From assembly GCA_965206125.1 (NCBI GenBank), contig CBDBIN010000043.1, forward strand, positions 248,001 to 312,000: a stretch of DNA of 64,000 nucleotides. Direction: 5' to 3'. The notes beneath the pieces were generated by a model that did not search any database, was not told the DNA's origin, and was given only the letters and a program-made list of their open reading frames with translations. Source of the stretch: CAXWPM01 sp965206125. Lineage in GTDB: Bacteria; Acidobacteriota; Terriglobia; 20CM-2-55-15. Of the stretch, positions 51,943-60,655 are shown in pieces. How positions within the stretch are numbered: the first letter of the stretch is position 1; each line of letters starts with the position of its first letter. A program made the translations under genes and the position numbers.

Positions 51943-52377
51943 TTATTTGGCTCCGATCCGTTCCTGAAATGCCTCGTGGGCACCGGGCACGTTGTCGTTC
52001 ATCCAGGCGATTTGGGCGGCCGCGACAGCCTCGAGGTTGCTGAGGAACAGGGGGTTCTTGAATGCCACCCGTAACTCCCCCATCACCGGACGCACTTTTT
52101 CCCAGATGAACAGCGCTTCGCCCGAGGTTCGGGTAAACAACCCCTGATCCAGAATGCCCTCTGTCACGAACGTTGCCGCCATCTCCCAGTAGCTGGTCAC
52201 CATCCTGAAATACGCATGCTCCTCGCTTCCCGGCGGGCACTGCTCGTTCAGCTCAGCCATCGTCTTGGCCGAAAACTTCCCCGCCATCCACTGTCGCGCC
52301 TTCCGCATCGTCTCTTCGCGGCGCAGTTCGTAGAGTCTCATTATCAATCCGGCATCCTCATAGTTCGCTTGAGACAT
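51943..52377 (-). CDS. Unknown helical protein (144 aa)
   Basis: Soluble and helical, beginning MSQANYEDAGLIMRLYELRR with no signal. Motifs: EEHAYFRMVTSYWEMAATFV near residue 53 and GEALFIWEKVRPVMGELR near 85. I do not recognise a family with confidence. Length and codon use are gene-like. Confidence 0.65.
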   Translation of the reverse strand: MSQANYEDAGLIMRLYELRREETMRKARQWMAGKFSAKTMAELNEQCPPGSEEHAYFRMVTSYWEMAATFVTEGILDQGLFTRTSGEALFIWEKVRPVMGELRVAFKNPLFLSNLEAVAAAQIAWMNDNVPGAHEAFQERIGAK

Positions 52378-52484
52378 TGGTTCTCCTTCGGTGCTGGTTC
52401 TTAGACCTGGCGCCGCCGATCAGCGGCACTGGAACTGTTGTCGGGATCGAAGCCGCCGGACCGGCGGCGTCAATTCTTGGCAGT

Positions 52485-52982
52485 TCAACCCGGATACCTC
52501 TCGGGCAATCCATCATCGGGAGAGAACAGCCTCGCCGGCGTCCCTCCGATCTCGGCGGCGAAATACGCGGCCACGCGTTCGAGTCCCGTCTTGCTGAAGC
52601 CGAAGTCGGCTATCCGAACGGTCCGGTCCTGATCGACCAGGTAGACCGTCGGAACGAAGGTGAGAGCGTATTCGGACGACACGGCGTAGGGGTGCGGGTC
52701 GATCACGACCGGAAACCGAATACCGAACTCCACTGCGAACTGCCGCGTGGGATCGGTTTCATCCTGGGAGACGCCAAAGACCGCGGGCGTCGATCCGGGC
52801 CCGAACCCATCGATCATCTTCTGGATGAGCGGGAACACCATCTGACACGTCGGGCACGAAATTTTGTAGAACGCGAGCAGAACGGGTCCTGATACAACCA
52901 CATCGGACAACCGCTTCGTCTCCCCGGCGGTCGTCTCCAATGCGAAATCGGGAGCCAAAGCTCCCTCTGGCAGGTGATCCAA
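52485..52982 (-). CDS. Thioredoxin-fold redoxin (TlpA/AhpC-like)
   Basis: A 165-residue protein. GALAPDFALETTAGETKRLS opens a peroxiredoxin-type fold, and LAFYKISCPTCQMVFPLIQK has a CPTC redox pair. FVPTVYLVDQDRTVRI holds the cis-proline. There is no signal peptide, so it acts in the cytoplasm as a thiol-disulfide exchanger or peroxiredoxin-like protein. Confidence 0.83.
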   Translation of the reverse strand: MDHLPEGALAPDFALETTAGETKRLSDVVVSGPVLLAFYKISCPTCQMVFPLIQKMIDGFGPGSTPAVFGVSQDETDPTRQFAVEFGIRFPVVIDPHPYAVSSEYALTFVPTVYLVDQDRTVRIADFGFSKTGLERVAAYFAAEIGGTPARLFSPDDGLPERYPG

Positions 52983-53154
52983 CGATTCTCTCCTTCCCTC
53001 GAACGGCTTTAAGTGCTTACGTCCAAGCGCCTGATCGATATAATAACCGACACATCACGACTTCGAACCCGCGACCGGTCACGATCTCCGGACCACCTCG
53101 GTGCTCGGAGTAGGAACAGCACCCGTCCCATGGGCGCACCTAGGAAGAGGACAT

Positions 53155-54231
53155 ATGGCGAAGATTGACGCTTTCTTTAAGCTGATGGATGAAACCGGTG
53201 CATCGGACCTCCACCTCGTCGCGGGGGCCCAACCAATCCTGCGAGTCCGCGGCGAGTTGGAAAGGGTCAAGTACGATCCCTTCGACAGTGACGAACTCAA
53301 AGGGATGCTCTATGAGATCGCGCCGGAGTTCAAGGTCAAGATTTTCGAGGAAACCGGCGACGTGGACTTCGGATACGAGATCCCGGGAGTCGCCCGGTAC
53401 CGCGCGAACTTCTTCAACCAGAAGAACGGCGTGGCGGCGGTCTTCCGGCAGATCCCTTCCACGATTCTGACGGCCGACCAACTCGGCTTGCCTCCGATCC
53501 TCACGAAATTTGCAATGCTCCAAAGGGGGATGGTTCTCGTGACCGGACCGACGGGAAGCGGAAAGTCCACAACCCTGGCGGCCATCGTCGACCACGCGAA
53601 CAAAAACCGGAAGGATCACATCCTGACCGTAGAGGACCCGATCGAGTTCGTGCACCAGAGCAATTCCTCGCTGGTCAACCATCGGGAAGTCGGGCTCCAC
53701 ACGAAATCCTTCGCGTCGGCGCTTCGTGGGGCGTTGCGTGAGGATCCGGACATCATCCTGGTCGGCGAGATGCGCGACCTGGAGACCATCGAACTGGCCC
53801 TGACGGCGGCCGCCACGGGCCACCTTGTGTTCGGAACCCTGCACACGCCGAGCGCCCCGAAGACCATCGACCGTGTCATCGACGTCTTCCCCGCAGGCCA
53901 GCAGAACCAGATCCGCAATACGCTGTCGGAAGGCCTGAAGGGCGTGGTCGCGCAGAACCTGTTCAAGCGGATCGATAAGAAAGGCCGGGTCGCCGCCCTC
54001 GAGATCCTGGTCGTAACTCCCGCCATCTCCAATCTGATTCGTGAAGCCAAGACCTTCCAGATTCCGGGCATGTTGCAGGTCGGCAAGAAGTTCGGCATGC
54101 AGACCCTGGACGACGCGATTATGGATCTACTGAACAAGAAAATGATCAGTCCTGAAGAGGCCTACGACAAGGCAAACGACAAGAACAAGTTCAAGCCGCT
54201 GCTCAAGAACCCTCCCGAGGACTGGCAGTAG
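53155..54231 (+). CDS. pilT: PilT, type IV pilus retraction ATPase
   Basis: A 358-residue ATPase from ATG 53155 with AGAGG upstream. GASDLHLVAGAQPILRVRGE is the N-terminal domain, GPTGSGKST (131-139) Walker A, EDPIEFVH the Asp box, ILVGEMRDLETIELALTAA Walker B, and AISNLIREAKTFQIP the AIRNLIRE retraction motif. It drives pilus disassembly and twitching. A second PilT-type ATPase follows 66 bases downstream. Confidence 0.95.
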   Translation: MAKIDAFFKLMDETGASDLHLVAGAQPILRVRGELERVKYDPFDSDELKGMLYEIAPEFKVKIFEETGDVDFGYEIPGVARYRANFFNQKNGVAAVFRQIPSTILTADQLGLPPILTKFAMLQRGMVLVTGPTGSGKSTTLAAIVDHANKNRKDHILTVEDPIEFVHQSNSSLVNHREVGLHTKSFASALRGALREDPDIILVGEMRDLETIELALTAAATGHLVFGTLHTPSAPKTIDRVIDVFPAGQQNQIRNTLSEGLKGVVAQNLFKRIDKKGRVAALEILVVTPAISNLIREAKTFQIPGMLQVGKKFGMQTLDDAIMDLLNKKMISPEEAYDKANDKNKFKPLLKNPPEDWQ

Positions 54232-54297
54232 GCAGCCTCGCAGTGGTCAGGGTCGATCCTGCCGAGAGCGAGCAACCCAGAGGCGGAGTAATCGAAG

Positions 54298-55461
54298 ATG
54301 AGAAAGGCCGAAGTTGATTTCGTACTCGGCACGATGCTGGATTCGCACAAGGGCGTCTCGGACCTGAATATCACGGCAGACAAGCCATTCCAGGTGGAAT
54401 CCTCGGGTGAACTCGTCAAGGTCGATATCGATCCTGCCGTCGACAAATTGACGCCGTTCCAGACCGAGACTCTTGCGTTGAACCTGATCAGCAGCAGCCG
54501 TCGGCTGACGACCGACCTGCTCAAGACAGGTTCGTGCGATCAGTCGTATTCGTTGGGACAGAAAGCCCGCTTCCGTGTGAACATCTTCACGCAACGCGGG
54601 CACTACACGACCATCCTCCGGAAGCTGTCCACCGAGATTCCCTCGTTGGCCCAGCTCAACCTACCGCCCGTATTTGGCGAGATAGCCAGGGAGAAGACGG
54701 GCCTGGTCCTGGTCACCGGAGCGACCGGAAGCGGCAAATCGACGACGCTGGCGGCGCTGCTCAACGAGTTCAACGAGACGAAGTCGATCCACATCGTCAC
54801 GCTGGAAGATCCAGTAGAGTTCGTTCACCCGCAGAAGAAGGCCACGTTCAACCAACGGGAGATGGGAGGGGACTACGACACGTTCGCGTCTGGCCTGCGG
54901 GCCGCCCTCCGGCAGGCGCCGAAGGTCATCCTCGTCGGTGAGATGCGCGACCGGGAGACGGTCGAGATCGGATTGTCCGCCGCGGAGACGGGCCACCTTG
55001 TGCTCAGCACGCTCCACACGATCAACGCCGGCCAGACGATCAACCGCATCGTCGGCATGTTTGATCAGGAGGAGGAAAAGCAGATCCGTATCCGGCTGGC
55101 CGAAACGTTGCGCTGGGTCGTCGCCCAGCGCCTTCTTCCCAAGGAGGGAGGGGGCCGTGTCGCGGCACTGGAAGTGATGGGAAGCAACCTCCGGGTTCGG
55201 GAGACGGTCGAGCACGGGGAATCCGAAGGCAAGACCTTCAACGAAATCATCGAAGCCTCGGCTTCCTTCGGCTGGTCGAGTTTCGATATGACGATGATCA
55301 AGCTTTATTCGGAGGGCAAGATCTCCGAAGAATCGGCGCTGCTCTACTGCAGCAGCAAGGGCGTGGTGTCCAGGGGAATCGACACGGTGAAGAAGGAACG
55401 CGGCGAAGACACCAGCGGTCTGGCAGGGCTGTCGTTGGATAACGAATACGGACGAGACTGA
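54298..55461 (+). CDS. PilU-like second retraction ATPase
   Basis: A 387-residue ATPase with Walker A GATGSGKSTT (141-150), LEDPVEFVHPQKK and LVGEMRDRETVEIGLSAAET. In place of the AIRNLIRE motif it has RETVEHGESEGKTFNEII, so it resembles PilU-type partners that work with PilT. It lies in one operon with pilT and the downstream receiver-like gene, which starts one base after its stop. Confidence 0.9.
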   Translation: MRKAEVDFVLGTMLDSHKGVSDLNITADKPFQVESSGELVKVDIDPAVDKLTPFQTETLALNLISSSRRLTTDLLKTGSCDQSYSLGQKARFRVNIFTQRGHYTTILRKLSTEIPSLAQLNLPPVFGEIAREKTGLVLVTGATGSGKSTTLAALLNEFNETKSIHIVTLEDPVEFVHPQKKATFNQREMGGDYDTFASGLRAALRQAPKVILVGEMRDRETVEIGLSAAETGHLVLSTLHTINAGQTINRIVGMFDQEEEKQIRIRLAETLRWVVAQRLLPKEGGGRVAALEVMGSNLRVRETVEHGESEGKTFNEIIEASASFGWSSFDMTMIKLYSEGKISEESALLYCSSKGVVSRGIDTVKKERGEDTSGLAGLSLDNEYGRD

Positions 55462-55462
55462 T

Positions 55463-55927
55463 ATGAGCACGGACCAGAGCGATATTGTCGAAGTTGGAGA
55501 AAAACTGGCGCTTATCTGCGACGACGGGCCGCACGCCGACACCCTCAAGAGTACGGTCGAAGAGCTCGGCTTCAAGACCAATACCGCTGAGACCTCGGAC
55601 CGGGGCATCGAACGGATGAAGTATGCCAGTTACGACCTCATCATCGTGACCGAGAATTTCGCGGGCTCCACACGGGAATCCAACGGAGTGCTCCGCTTCA
55701 TCGCTCCCCTGCCGATGGCCCAGCGCCGGGACTGGTACGTCGTCCTCATCGGAGATTCGTTCCGAACGCTGGACGCGATGCAGGCCTATGCCGAGAGTGT
55801 GCACATGGTCGTCAACCCGCAGGATGTGGGGAATCTGGGAGCGATCCTTAGAAAGGGTCTCGCGGACTTCGCGGTCTTCTACCGTGTGTACAAGACAGTC
55901 CTTGCCGAGACAGGTGAAGTCGCCTAG
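55463..55927 (+). CDS. Degenerate receiver-like protein linked to PilT ATPases
   Basis: A 154-residue protein with the alternating strands of a receiver: LALICDDGPHADTLKSTVEE, YDLIIVTENFAG, WYVVLIGDSFRTL and VHMVVNPQDVGNL. The acidic pair (CDD) and serine (GDS) remain, but the phosphoacceptor position appears as TEN, and the conserved lysine is replaced by NPQ. It probably signals by binding, not by phosphorylation. Its place one base behind the PilU-like gene suggests a role in pilus control. Confidence 0.7.
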   Translation: MSTDQSDIVEVGEKLALICDDGPHADTLKSTVEELGFKTNTAETSDRGIERMKYASYDLIIVTENFAGSTRESNGVLRFIAPLPMAQRRDWYVVLIGDSFRTLDAMQAYAESVHMVVNPQDVGNLGAILRKGLADFAVFYRVYKTVLAETGEVA

Positions 55928-55980
55928 CAGTTCGTGACGAAAGTCGCGCCTGCATTTGCGGGGCACTCTACTTCCGTCCA

Positions 55981-56010
55981 TTATGCGGCGCTCATGGAGC
56001 GCCGCTACAG
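55981..56010. repeat. GCGGCGCTCATGGAGCGCCGC hairpin repeat
   Basis: GCGGCGCTC-ATG-GAGCGCCGC is a perfect stem, followed by TACAG. It matches the reverse complement of the element at 51866. Lies in the convergent gap after the pil operon, as a possible two-way stop. Confidence 0.55.
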
Positions 56011-56060
56011 CTTCAGGCAACTTTTACGACGTGCTGGCTGTTAACCGGCAAAGCCTACAG

Positions 56061-56438
56061 CTATCCACGAGGGTCTGAAAAGCGGATCTCGTGCGAAAAC
56101 TCCCTGCTGTATCCGGCGTTCGAAATCAGGGGGATTCGGATATCCACATCGTATCCAACGCGGAGCACGAGGGTCTGGCGTCGGCCTTGGATATCCACTC
56201 GGTCCGGATCCAGAGGGATCTCCAGTTCCCGGGCCTTGGCCATGACGAGTTCCCTCAACTCGGCGTTCGCGCGACCCTGCGACCCCACCAGTTGCACCGA
56301 AAACTCCAGGTAGTCCTCGAATGCGTCGTCTCGCATGACGATCTGGATATAGTCGGAAGCCAGGTAGAAGTAGAAGATTGCGACCAGAAGCCAGAGCAGC
56401 AGGACGAGCCGGGCTCGGCCGGACTTTTCTCTCTCCAT
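56061..56438 (-). CDS. Small membrane-anchored protein (125 aa)
   Basis: MEREKSGRARL precedes one membrane helix (LVLLLWLLVAIFYFYLASDY, about residues 11-30). The rest is a soluble beta-rich domain ending EIRFSDPRG. I do not recognise it. A short acidic gene (56476-56691) lies just upstream on the same strand. Confidence 0.6.
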   Translation of the reverse strand: MEREKSGRARLVLLLWLLVAIFYFYLASDYIQIVMRDDAFEDYLEFSVQLVGSQGRANAELRELVMAKARELEIPLDPDRVDIQGRRQTLVLRVGYDVDIRIPLISNAGYSREFSHEIRFSDPRG

Positions 56439-56475
56439 AAGTCAACAGTCCGTGGCAGTTCAGGCAGGCGTCGGA

Positions 56476-56691
56476 TCAAGGCCGTTCGGAATTGTCTTTC
56501 AGCGAGAGAATGAAACCGAGGACCTCCTCTCGCTCGTCTTTGGAAAGCCCCTCGAGCGCATCCATGATGACTGGAAACGTGCGATCCCCTTTCGACGAAC
56601 CGTTACGAGCGCCATTTCGCCGCCCGTTGCCGTGCAACTTCATTAACTGCTCGAAGTGCTCGTCGATTCCGTCGAGAAAATCACGATCCAT
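56476..56691 (-). CDS. Small acidic helical protein (71 aa)
   Basis: From ATG 56691 it encodes MDRDFLDGIDEHFEQLMKLH, a low-complexity GNGRRNGARNGSSKG linker and a helix PVIMDALEGLSKDEREEVLG. A TTG at 56709 would add six residues. The regular helix and clean frame suggest a gene, but no family is known. Confidence 0.42.
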   Translation of the reverse strand: MDRDFLDGIDEHFEQLMKLHGNGRRNGARNGSSKGDRTFPVIMDALEGLSKDEREEVLGFILSLKDNSERP

Positions 56692-56792
56692 TGCAGCCGG
56701 ACTCCGCAAGCAAGATATTGTTCACTGGGGACTTCCGCGGCACAATGCCCGATTGGCCACGCTGGCCAGGTGCAATCCGTACCACCGGCGAT

Positions 56793-56984
56793 CTAAGTCT
56801 TTACTCGGACATCGTCCTTCGGGCACACCCAGTACATCCCACCTGGCATCCGCGAGGACTTAATCACCTTGGTGGCCACCATGGGTGTCTCACATTGAGG
56901 ACACGCACGAACTCCGCCCCCAACGTTCTTATCCCTGCCGCCGAGGCTGGCCCTTGCCGTCTTACTGAGCTTCGCACCTGCCAT
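56793..56984 (-). CDS. Small zinc-ribbon protein (63 aa)
   Basis: GGGGGATGAGGG precedes the ATG. The protein has a basic N terminus and a ribbon with CPQC near residue 28 and a single later cysteine in YWVCPKDD, so the metal site is CxxC plus one cysteine and perhaps Asp or a partner. Function unknown. Confidence 0.6.
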   Translation of the reverse strand: MAGAKLSKTARASLGGRDKNVGGGVRACPQCETPMVATKVIKSSRMPGGMYWVCPKDDVRVKT

Positions 56985-57170
56985 CCCTCATCCCCCAAAA
57001 CCAAGAAAGTTCAAAGGCTTATGATACCCGAAGTGTCGCCGAGTTTTCAAAAAGGCTCACGATCCCCAATCATCCCCCGATTTGTAGCCGCCTTCAAGCC
57101 ACTTCCCGATCTTCCGAAACGCCTCGATGTCCTAGATTGACGAAAATAGCTAATTGAACCTATTTCCGTT

Positions 57171-57250
57171 TTCAACACGAAGACACGAAGACCACAAAGT
57201 CTTCCGAAAGAAAGCCCAACTTCGTGCCCTCCGTTCCTTTCGTGTTTTCC
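57171..57250. repeat. AACACGAAGACACGAAG inverted repeat
   Basis: TTTCAACACGAAGACACGAAG faces CTTCGTGCCCTCCGTTCCTT plus TCGTGTTTTC about 40 bases on. This is another common bacterial interspersed repeat type. The gene-free stretch 56985-57357 otherwise shows no feature. Confidence 0.5.
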
Positions 57251-57357
57251 GAGCTGAACACGGCGGCGCGCAATTTGGATCGATGAAGCAATGCCACATG
57301 GTCGATGGTCGATCTGCGATCTCCAACCATTTGACCGTTGTCCCCGCCCGGCCGCCT

Positions 57358-58986
57358 TCACCACCCGATCGCACAACCATCTTTCCGCGGGTCCGACCCG
57401 CCGGAGAGCACGCCGGTGTCGGGGTCGATCCAGATACCCTGGTAACCGCCGAAGACGTCGATCCGGTTGATGAGTTGATGGCCCCTCTCGAGCAGCGAGT
57501 ACCGCACGTCGGCTCCGATCGCTGATTCCAGCGCGACACCTTCCGACGAATGGCAGACACGCGCAGCCTCGCCCGCCTGCTGCGGATCCATCCCAAAATC
57601 GATCACGTTGGCGAGAACCTGCGCGTGTCCCTGCGGTTGCATGTCTCCTCCCATGACGCCGAAAGAAAAGCATGGCCTTCCGGAGCGGACTACCATCGCG
57701 GGTATCAGCGTGTGCAACGGCCGTTTTCGAGGCTCGGCGCGATTGGGATGGTCCGGATCGAGCGCGAACAGCGACGCGCGGTTCTGCAGACAAATTCCCG
57801 TATCGCCGGCGACGATCGCGGACCCAAAGCCCCAGAAGAGGCTATTGATGAAAGACACCGCGTTGCCCTCACCGTCGACGACGCTCAGATACACCGTGTC
57901 CCCATGCTCCACCCGGCCGGGTGACACTTCCTCGGCCGCCCGGCCTGGGTCGATTCGCTCGCGCAGCGAAGCGGCGTATTCCTTTGAGATCAGGGTCTCG
58001 GTCGGTACACGAGATAACCTCGGGTCGGCGATGTAGGCGCCCCGATCGGCAAAACCCAATTTCTTGGCTTCGATCACAAGATGCAGGTGCTCCGCTGAAT
58101 TGTGTCCCATGGCGGGCAAGTCGTACGCTTCGAGTACATTCAGCATCTCCAGCACCACGATACCCTGTGTGCTGGCCGGCATCTCGAATACCTCGTAGCC
58201 ACGGTAGTCGGTCGAGATCGGGTCGACCCATTCGGCGTCGAACTCGGCAAAGTCGGCCTTCGTCAAGAAACCGCCCAACTCCTCCGAACATGCGACGATC
58301 TCGTCCGCGATCCGGCCTTCATAGAACGCCCGTGGTCCGCCCTCGGCGATCTCGCGAAGACTACGGGCCAAGGCTGGGCATCGGAACATTTCGCCATGCC
58401 GCGGGGCACGCCCTTCGACGAGGAACGAGTCGGCACTCGGTCCGTAGCGTAGCAACCGTTCCCGGTTACGGCCCCACTGGCCTGCGATGACTTCCGTCAC
58501 CGCGAAACCCTGATCGGCGTAGTCGATCGCCGGGGCGAGGATGCGGGCCATCGCCGTCACACCAAACCGTTCATGGAGCTTGTACCAGCCGGCAACGGCG
58601 CCCGGAACAGAAACGGATTGGATGCTGTCGGGTGAGATCGTATCCAGACCGTTCTTTGCGAAGTAGTCGAGGCTCGTCCCGCTTCCGGACCATCCGTTGC
58701 CGTTCAACCCGACAGGCCGATCCGAGTCGCTCATGTGAACCAGGGCGAACATGTCTCCTCCGATGCCGGTACTCATCGGTTCGACGACGTTCAGGACGGC
58801 CGCCGCGCATATGGCCGCATCGACAGCGTTGCCTCCTTCCTGGAGGATCCTCAGCGCCGAAGAAGACGCCAGGGGGTGACTCGTGGCCACCATCCCCTTC
58901 GTGCCCAGCACGGGAGATCGTGTCCCGAATGTGTTGGGAGCGGGACGGTCCCCGTGCATCCGGCCGCTGGAATGCCTATTGGACAT
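57358..58986 (-). CDS. ggt: Gamma-glutamyltransferase family protein
   Basis: A 542-residue Ntn-hydrolase. GMVATSHPLASSSALRILQE, GGNAVDAAICAAAVLNVVEP and STGIGGDMFALVHM form the first subunit. Autocleavage would occur before the threonine in GDTVYLSVVDGEGNAVS (about residue 364), and the end GGSDPRKDGCAIGW is typical. No signal peptide is seen, so the enzyme may be cytoplasmic, unlike classical GGT. It cleaves gamma-glutamyl bonds or related acyl amides. Confidence 0.88.
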   Translation of the reverse strand: MSNRHSSGRMHGDRPAPNTFGTRSPVLGTKGMVATSHPLASSSALRILQEGGNAVDAAICAAAVLNVVEPMSTGIGGDMFALVHMSDSDRPVGLNGNGWSGSGTSLDYFAKNGLDTISPDSIQSVSVPGAVAGWYKLHERFGVTAMARILAPAIDYADQGFAVTEVIAGQWGRNRERLLRYGPSADSFLVEGRAPRHGEMFRCPALARSLREIAEGGPRAFYEGRIADEIVACSEELGGFLTKADFAEFDAEWVDPISTDYRGYEVFEMPASTQGIVVLEMLNVLEAYDLPAMGHNSAEHLHLVIEAKKLGFADRGAYIADPRLSRVPTETLISKEYAASLRERIDPGRAAEEVSPGRVEHGDTVYLSVVDGEGNAVSFINSLFWGFGSAIVAGDTGICLQNRASLFALDPDHPNRAEPRKRPLHTLIPAMVVRSGRPCFSFGVMGGDMQPQGHAQVLANVIDFGMDPQQAGEAARVCHSSEGVALESAIGADVRYSLLERGHQLINRIDVFGGYQGIWIDPDTGVLSGGSDPRKDGCAIGW

Positions 58987-59049
58987 GTGTTCGGTACCTC
59001 ATTGCCTGACTCAAACCTGAATCATCGGACCCGCCGTCGTCCGCGACCA

Positions 59050-59619
59050 TCATGCGTCGGACAGGCGCTCGAAGGCGTCCGGTGTGTCGATATCGAGAAG
59101 GACGCCCGGATCATCGACCGGGACCTCCACTACGCGCTTTGGGTCACGCCTGACGACTACATTGGCGCCTTGATGGCTGTCCAGATCGAGGATCTCTTCG
59201 AATACATCCCTCGAAAACAGTACCGGATGGCCTCGACGTCCCTCGGAAACGGGGACAGCGATCGCCCCGCCCGAAATTCCCGATACAAGGCTCTCCACGG
59301 TGCTGACACGAAACACAGGATGGTCAACCAGAAACAGCATTGCTCCGCGGGCGTCCTCGGGCAAAGCCCGGATGCCCGCCTGCAACGAAGTCGTCATGCC
59401 CTGCTCATATGACTGGTTGTATACCCAGTCCACGCCCTCGATCGTCGCGGCTATTCGATCCCGGTCGTGTCCCAGGACGACGAGGTGATGGTCGATGCAA
59501 GATCGGCCGATGGTTTCCAGGATGTGCCCGAGGAAAGTCGTACCACGGTAAGGCAGGAGCGCCTTGGGGCGACCCATCCGTTCCGATTTTCCAGCGGCAA
59601 GGACGACGGCGGTGATCAA
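59050..59619 (-). CDS. mocA: MocA/MobA-like nucleotidyltransferase (molybdenum cofactor)
   Basis: A 189-residue protein starting at TTG 59619, inside a TTGA overlap with the upstream DUF4159 gene. TAVVLAAGKSERMGRPKALL is the nucleotide motif, with GMTTSLQAGIRALPEDA and LFLVDHP for metal binding, GRRGHPVLF for specificity. MocA makes the CMP form of molybdopterin used by xanthine-dehydrogenase family enzymes, which would serve the hcr reductase elsewhere in the window. MobA (GTP) or a general sugar-phosphate transferase is the alternative. Confidence 0.78.
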   Translation of the reverse strand: MITAVVLAAGKSERMGRPKALLPYRGTTFLGHILETIGRSCIDHHLVVLGHDRDRIAATIEGVDWVYNQSYEQGMTTSLQAGIRALPEDARGAMLFLVDHPVFRVSTVESLVSGISGGAIAVPVSEGRRGHPVLFSRDVFEEILDLDSHQGANVVVRRDPKRVVEVPVDDPGVLLDIDTPDAFERLSDA

Positions 59620-60398
59620 TGGGTCAACGCGTACACGATGAAATTGATAGCGACGCGGTAGGCGTATCCTGAAAAATACTCCGGGTACTCTGGATGGTCA
59701 GCATGCTCGTACGCGTCTCCGAGGTCGGTGTTGTGGTTGATCACGACCATCAAACGCCCATTCTCATCCCAAACGCCTTTGCAGAACGCCTGGAAGCCGT
59801 CCTGTTCGATGATCATCCCCGTGTACACGTAGTTGAGGCTCGGCACCTGGATGATCTCATCGATGTCGTAGAAGCAATGGAAGATGGGATGGTCGAGCGG
59901 GATGTCCCGGATCTCTGCGCCCGGCAGGATCTTTCGCAACTGCCGCTCGAAGTTGGCCCACTCGATGCTGCCCCAAAAGTCGTCCACGACCCAGAAACCA
60001 CCGCGCTCCAGATACTCCCTCATGATCGCAGCGTCGGTTTCGGTCAGGACCATCTGTCCGGGCTCGCTCGTGTAGAGAAACGGGTACTGGAAAAGCGCGG
60101 GATCGTTCAGGGGGACCACACGTTCCTGATCGGCAATGTTAAGGTTTGACAGGCGCTGTATACCCATGATGAGTTGCCGGTCCGCCTTCGGCCAGTCGGT
60201 ATACCAGTTCTTGATGTAGCGCGGCACGAGGCCGTTGTAGATGAGGCGCGTAAAAACGAACTGATTCGTGCGATCCGTCTCTTGCACCACGTATCTGGCG
60301 TCGGAGTAGCGGCCATCGTACTGAAAATTCAGCTGCGCGAAGACGGCGCCAGACGCCAGGCAGACAACAGCAAGGCCAGCGACAAGGATGCGCTTCAC
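59616..60398 (-). CDS. DUF4159 exported protein, copy 2
   Basis: A 260-residue protein starting GTG 60398 in a GTGA overlap, with signal MKRILVAGLAVVCLASGAVF. Layout matches the copy at 20555: FTRLIYNG, LNDPALFQYPFLYTSEPGQM, REYLERGGFWVVDDF, HPIFHCFYDI and the end INFIVYALTH. Identity to the first copy looks moderate, so duplication is old. It is translated with a small membrane protein before and a MocA-like enzyme after, a mixture that gives no clear role. Confidence 0.82.
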   Translation of the reverse strand: MKRILVAGLAVVCLASGAVFAQLNFQYDGRYSDARYVVQETDRTNQFVFTRLIYNGLVPRYIKNWYTDWPKADRQLIMGIQRLSNLNIADQERVVPLNDPALFQYPFLYTSEPGQMVLTETDAAIMREYLERGGFWVVDDFWGSIEWANFERQLRKILPGAEIRDIPLDHPIFHCFYDIDEIIQVPSLNYVYTGMIIEQDGFQAFCKGVWDENGRLMVVINHNTDLGDAYEHADHPEYPEYFSGYAYRVAINFIVYALTH

Positions 60399-60643
60399 GG
60401 ACGCTCCTGCAACTCGACCGGAGCTGATAGGTAGAGCGCCTTCAGCGTGTAATAGAACGGAACCAGAAATATGAGCAGGAGGGTGAAAGCTACGATCCTC
60501 AAGGCCAGCTTTCGCACCGGGTGATCGGAAAGCCCCTCGAACATGCCCGTGGCGACGGCATGATCCTCACACATATCGATACCGTCGAGCGCCTCGGCTT
60601 CGCACTGCTGGCCGGAGGAATAAAGATGAAAGCAACGCTGCAT
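60395..60643 (-). CDS. Small membrane protein with cysteine/histidine N terminus (82 aa)
   Basis: MQRCFHLYSSGQQCEAEALD GIDMCEDHA carries three cysteines and histidines that could hold metal. One membrane helix (ALRIVAFTLLLIFLVPFYYT, about residues 48-68). A GTGA overlap couples it to DUF4159. No family recognised. Its promoter lies at 60656-60685, so its message is nearly leaderless. Confidence 0.65.
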   Translation of the reverse strand: MQRCFHLYSSGQQCEAEALDGIDMCEDHAVATGMFEGLSDHPVRKLALRIVAFTLLLIFLVPFYYTLKALYLSAPVELQERP

Positions 60644-60655
60644 GTGCCTATGGCT

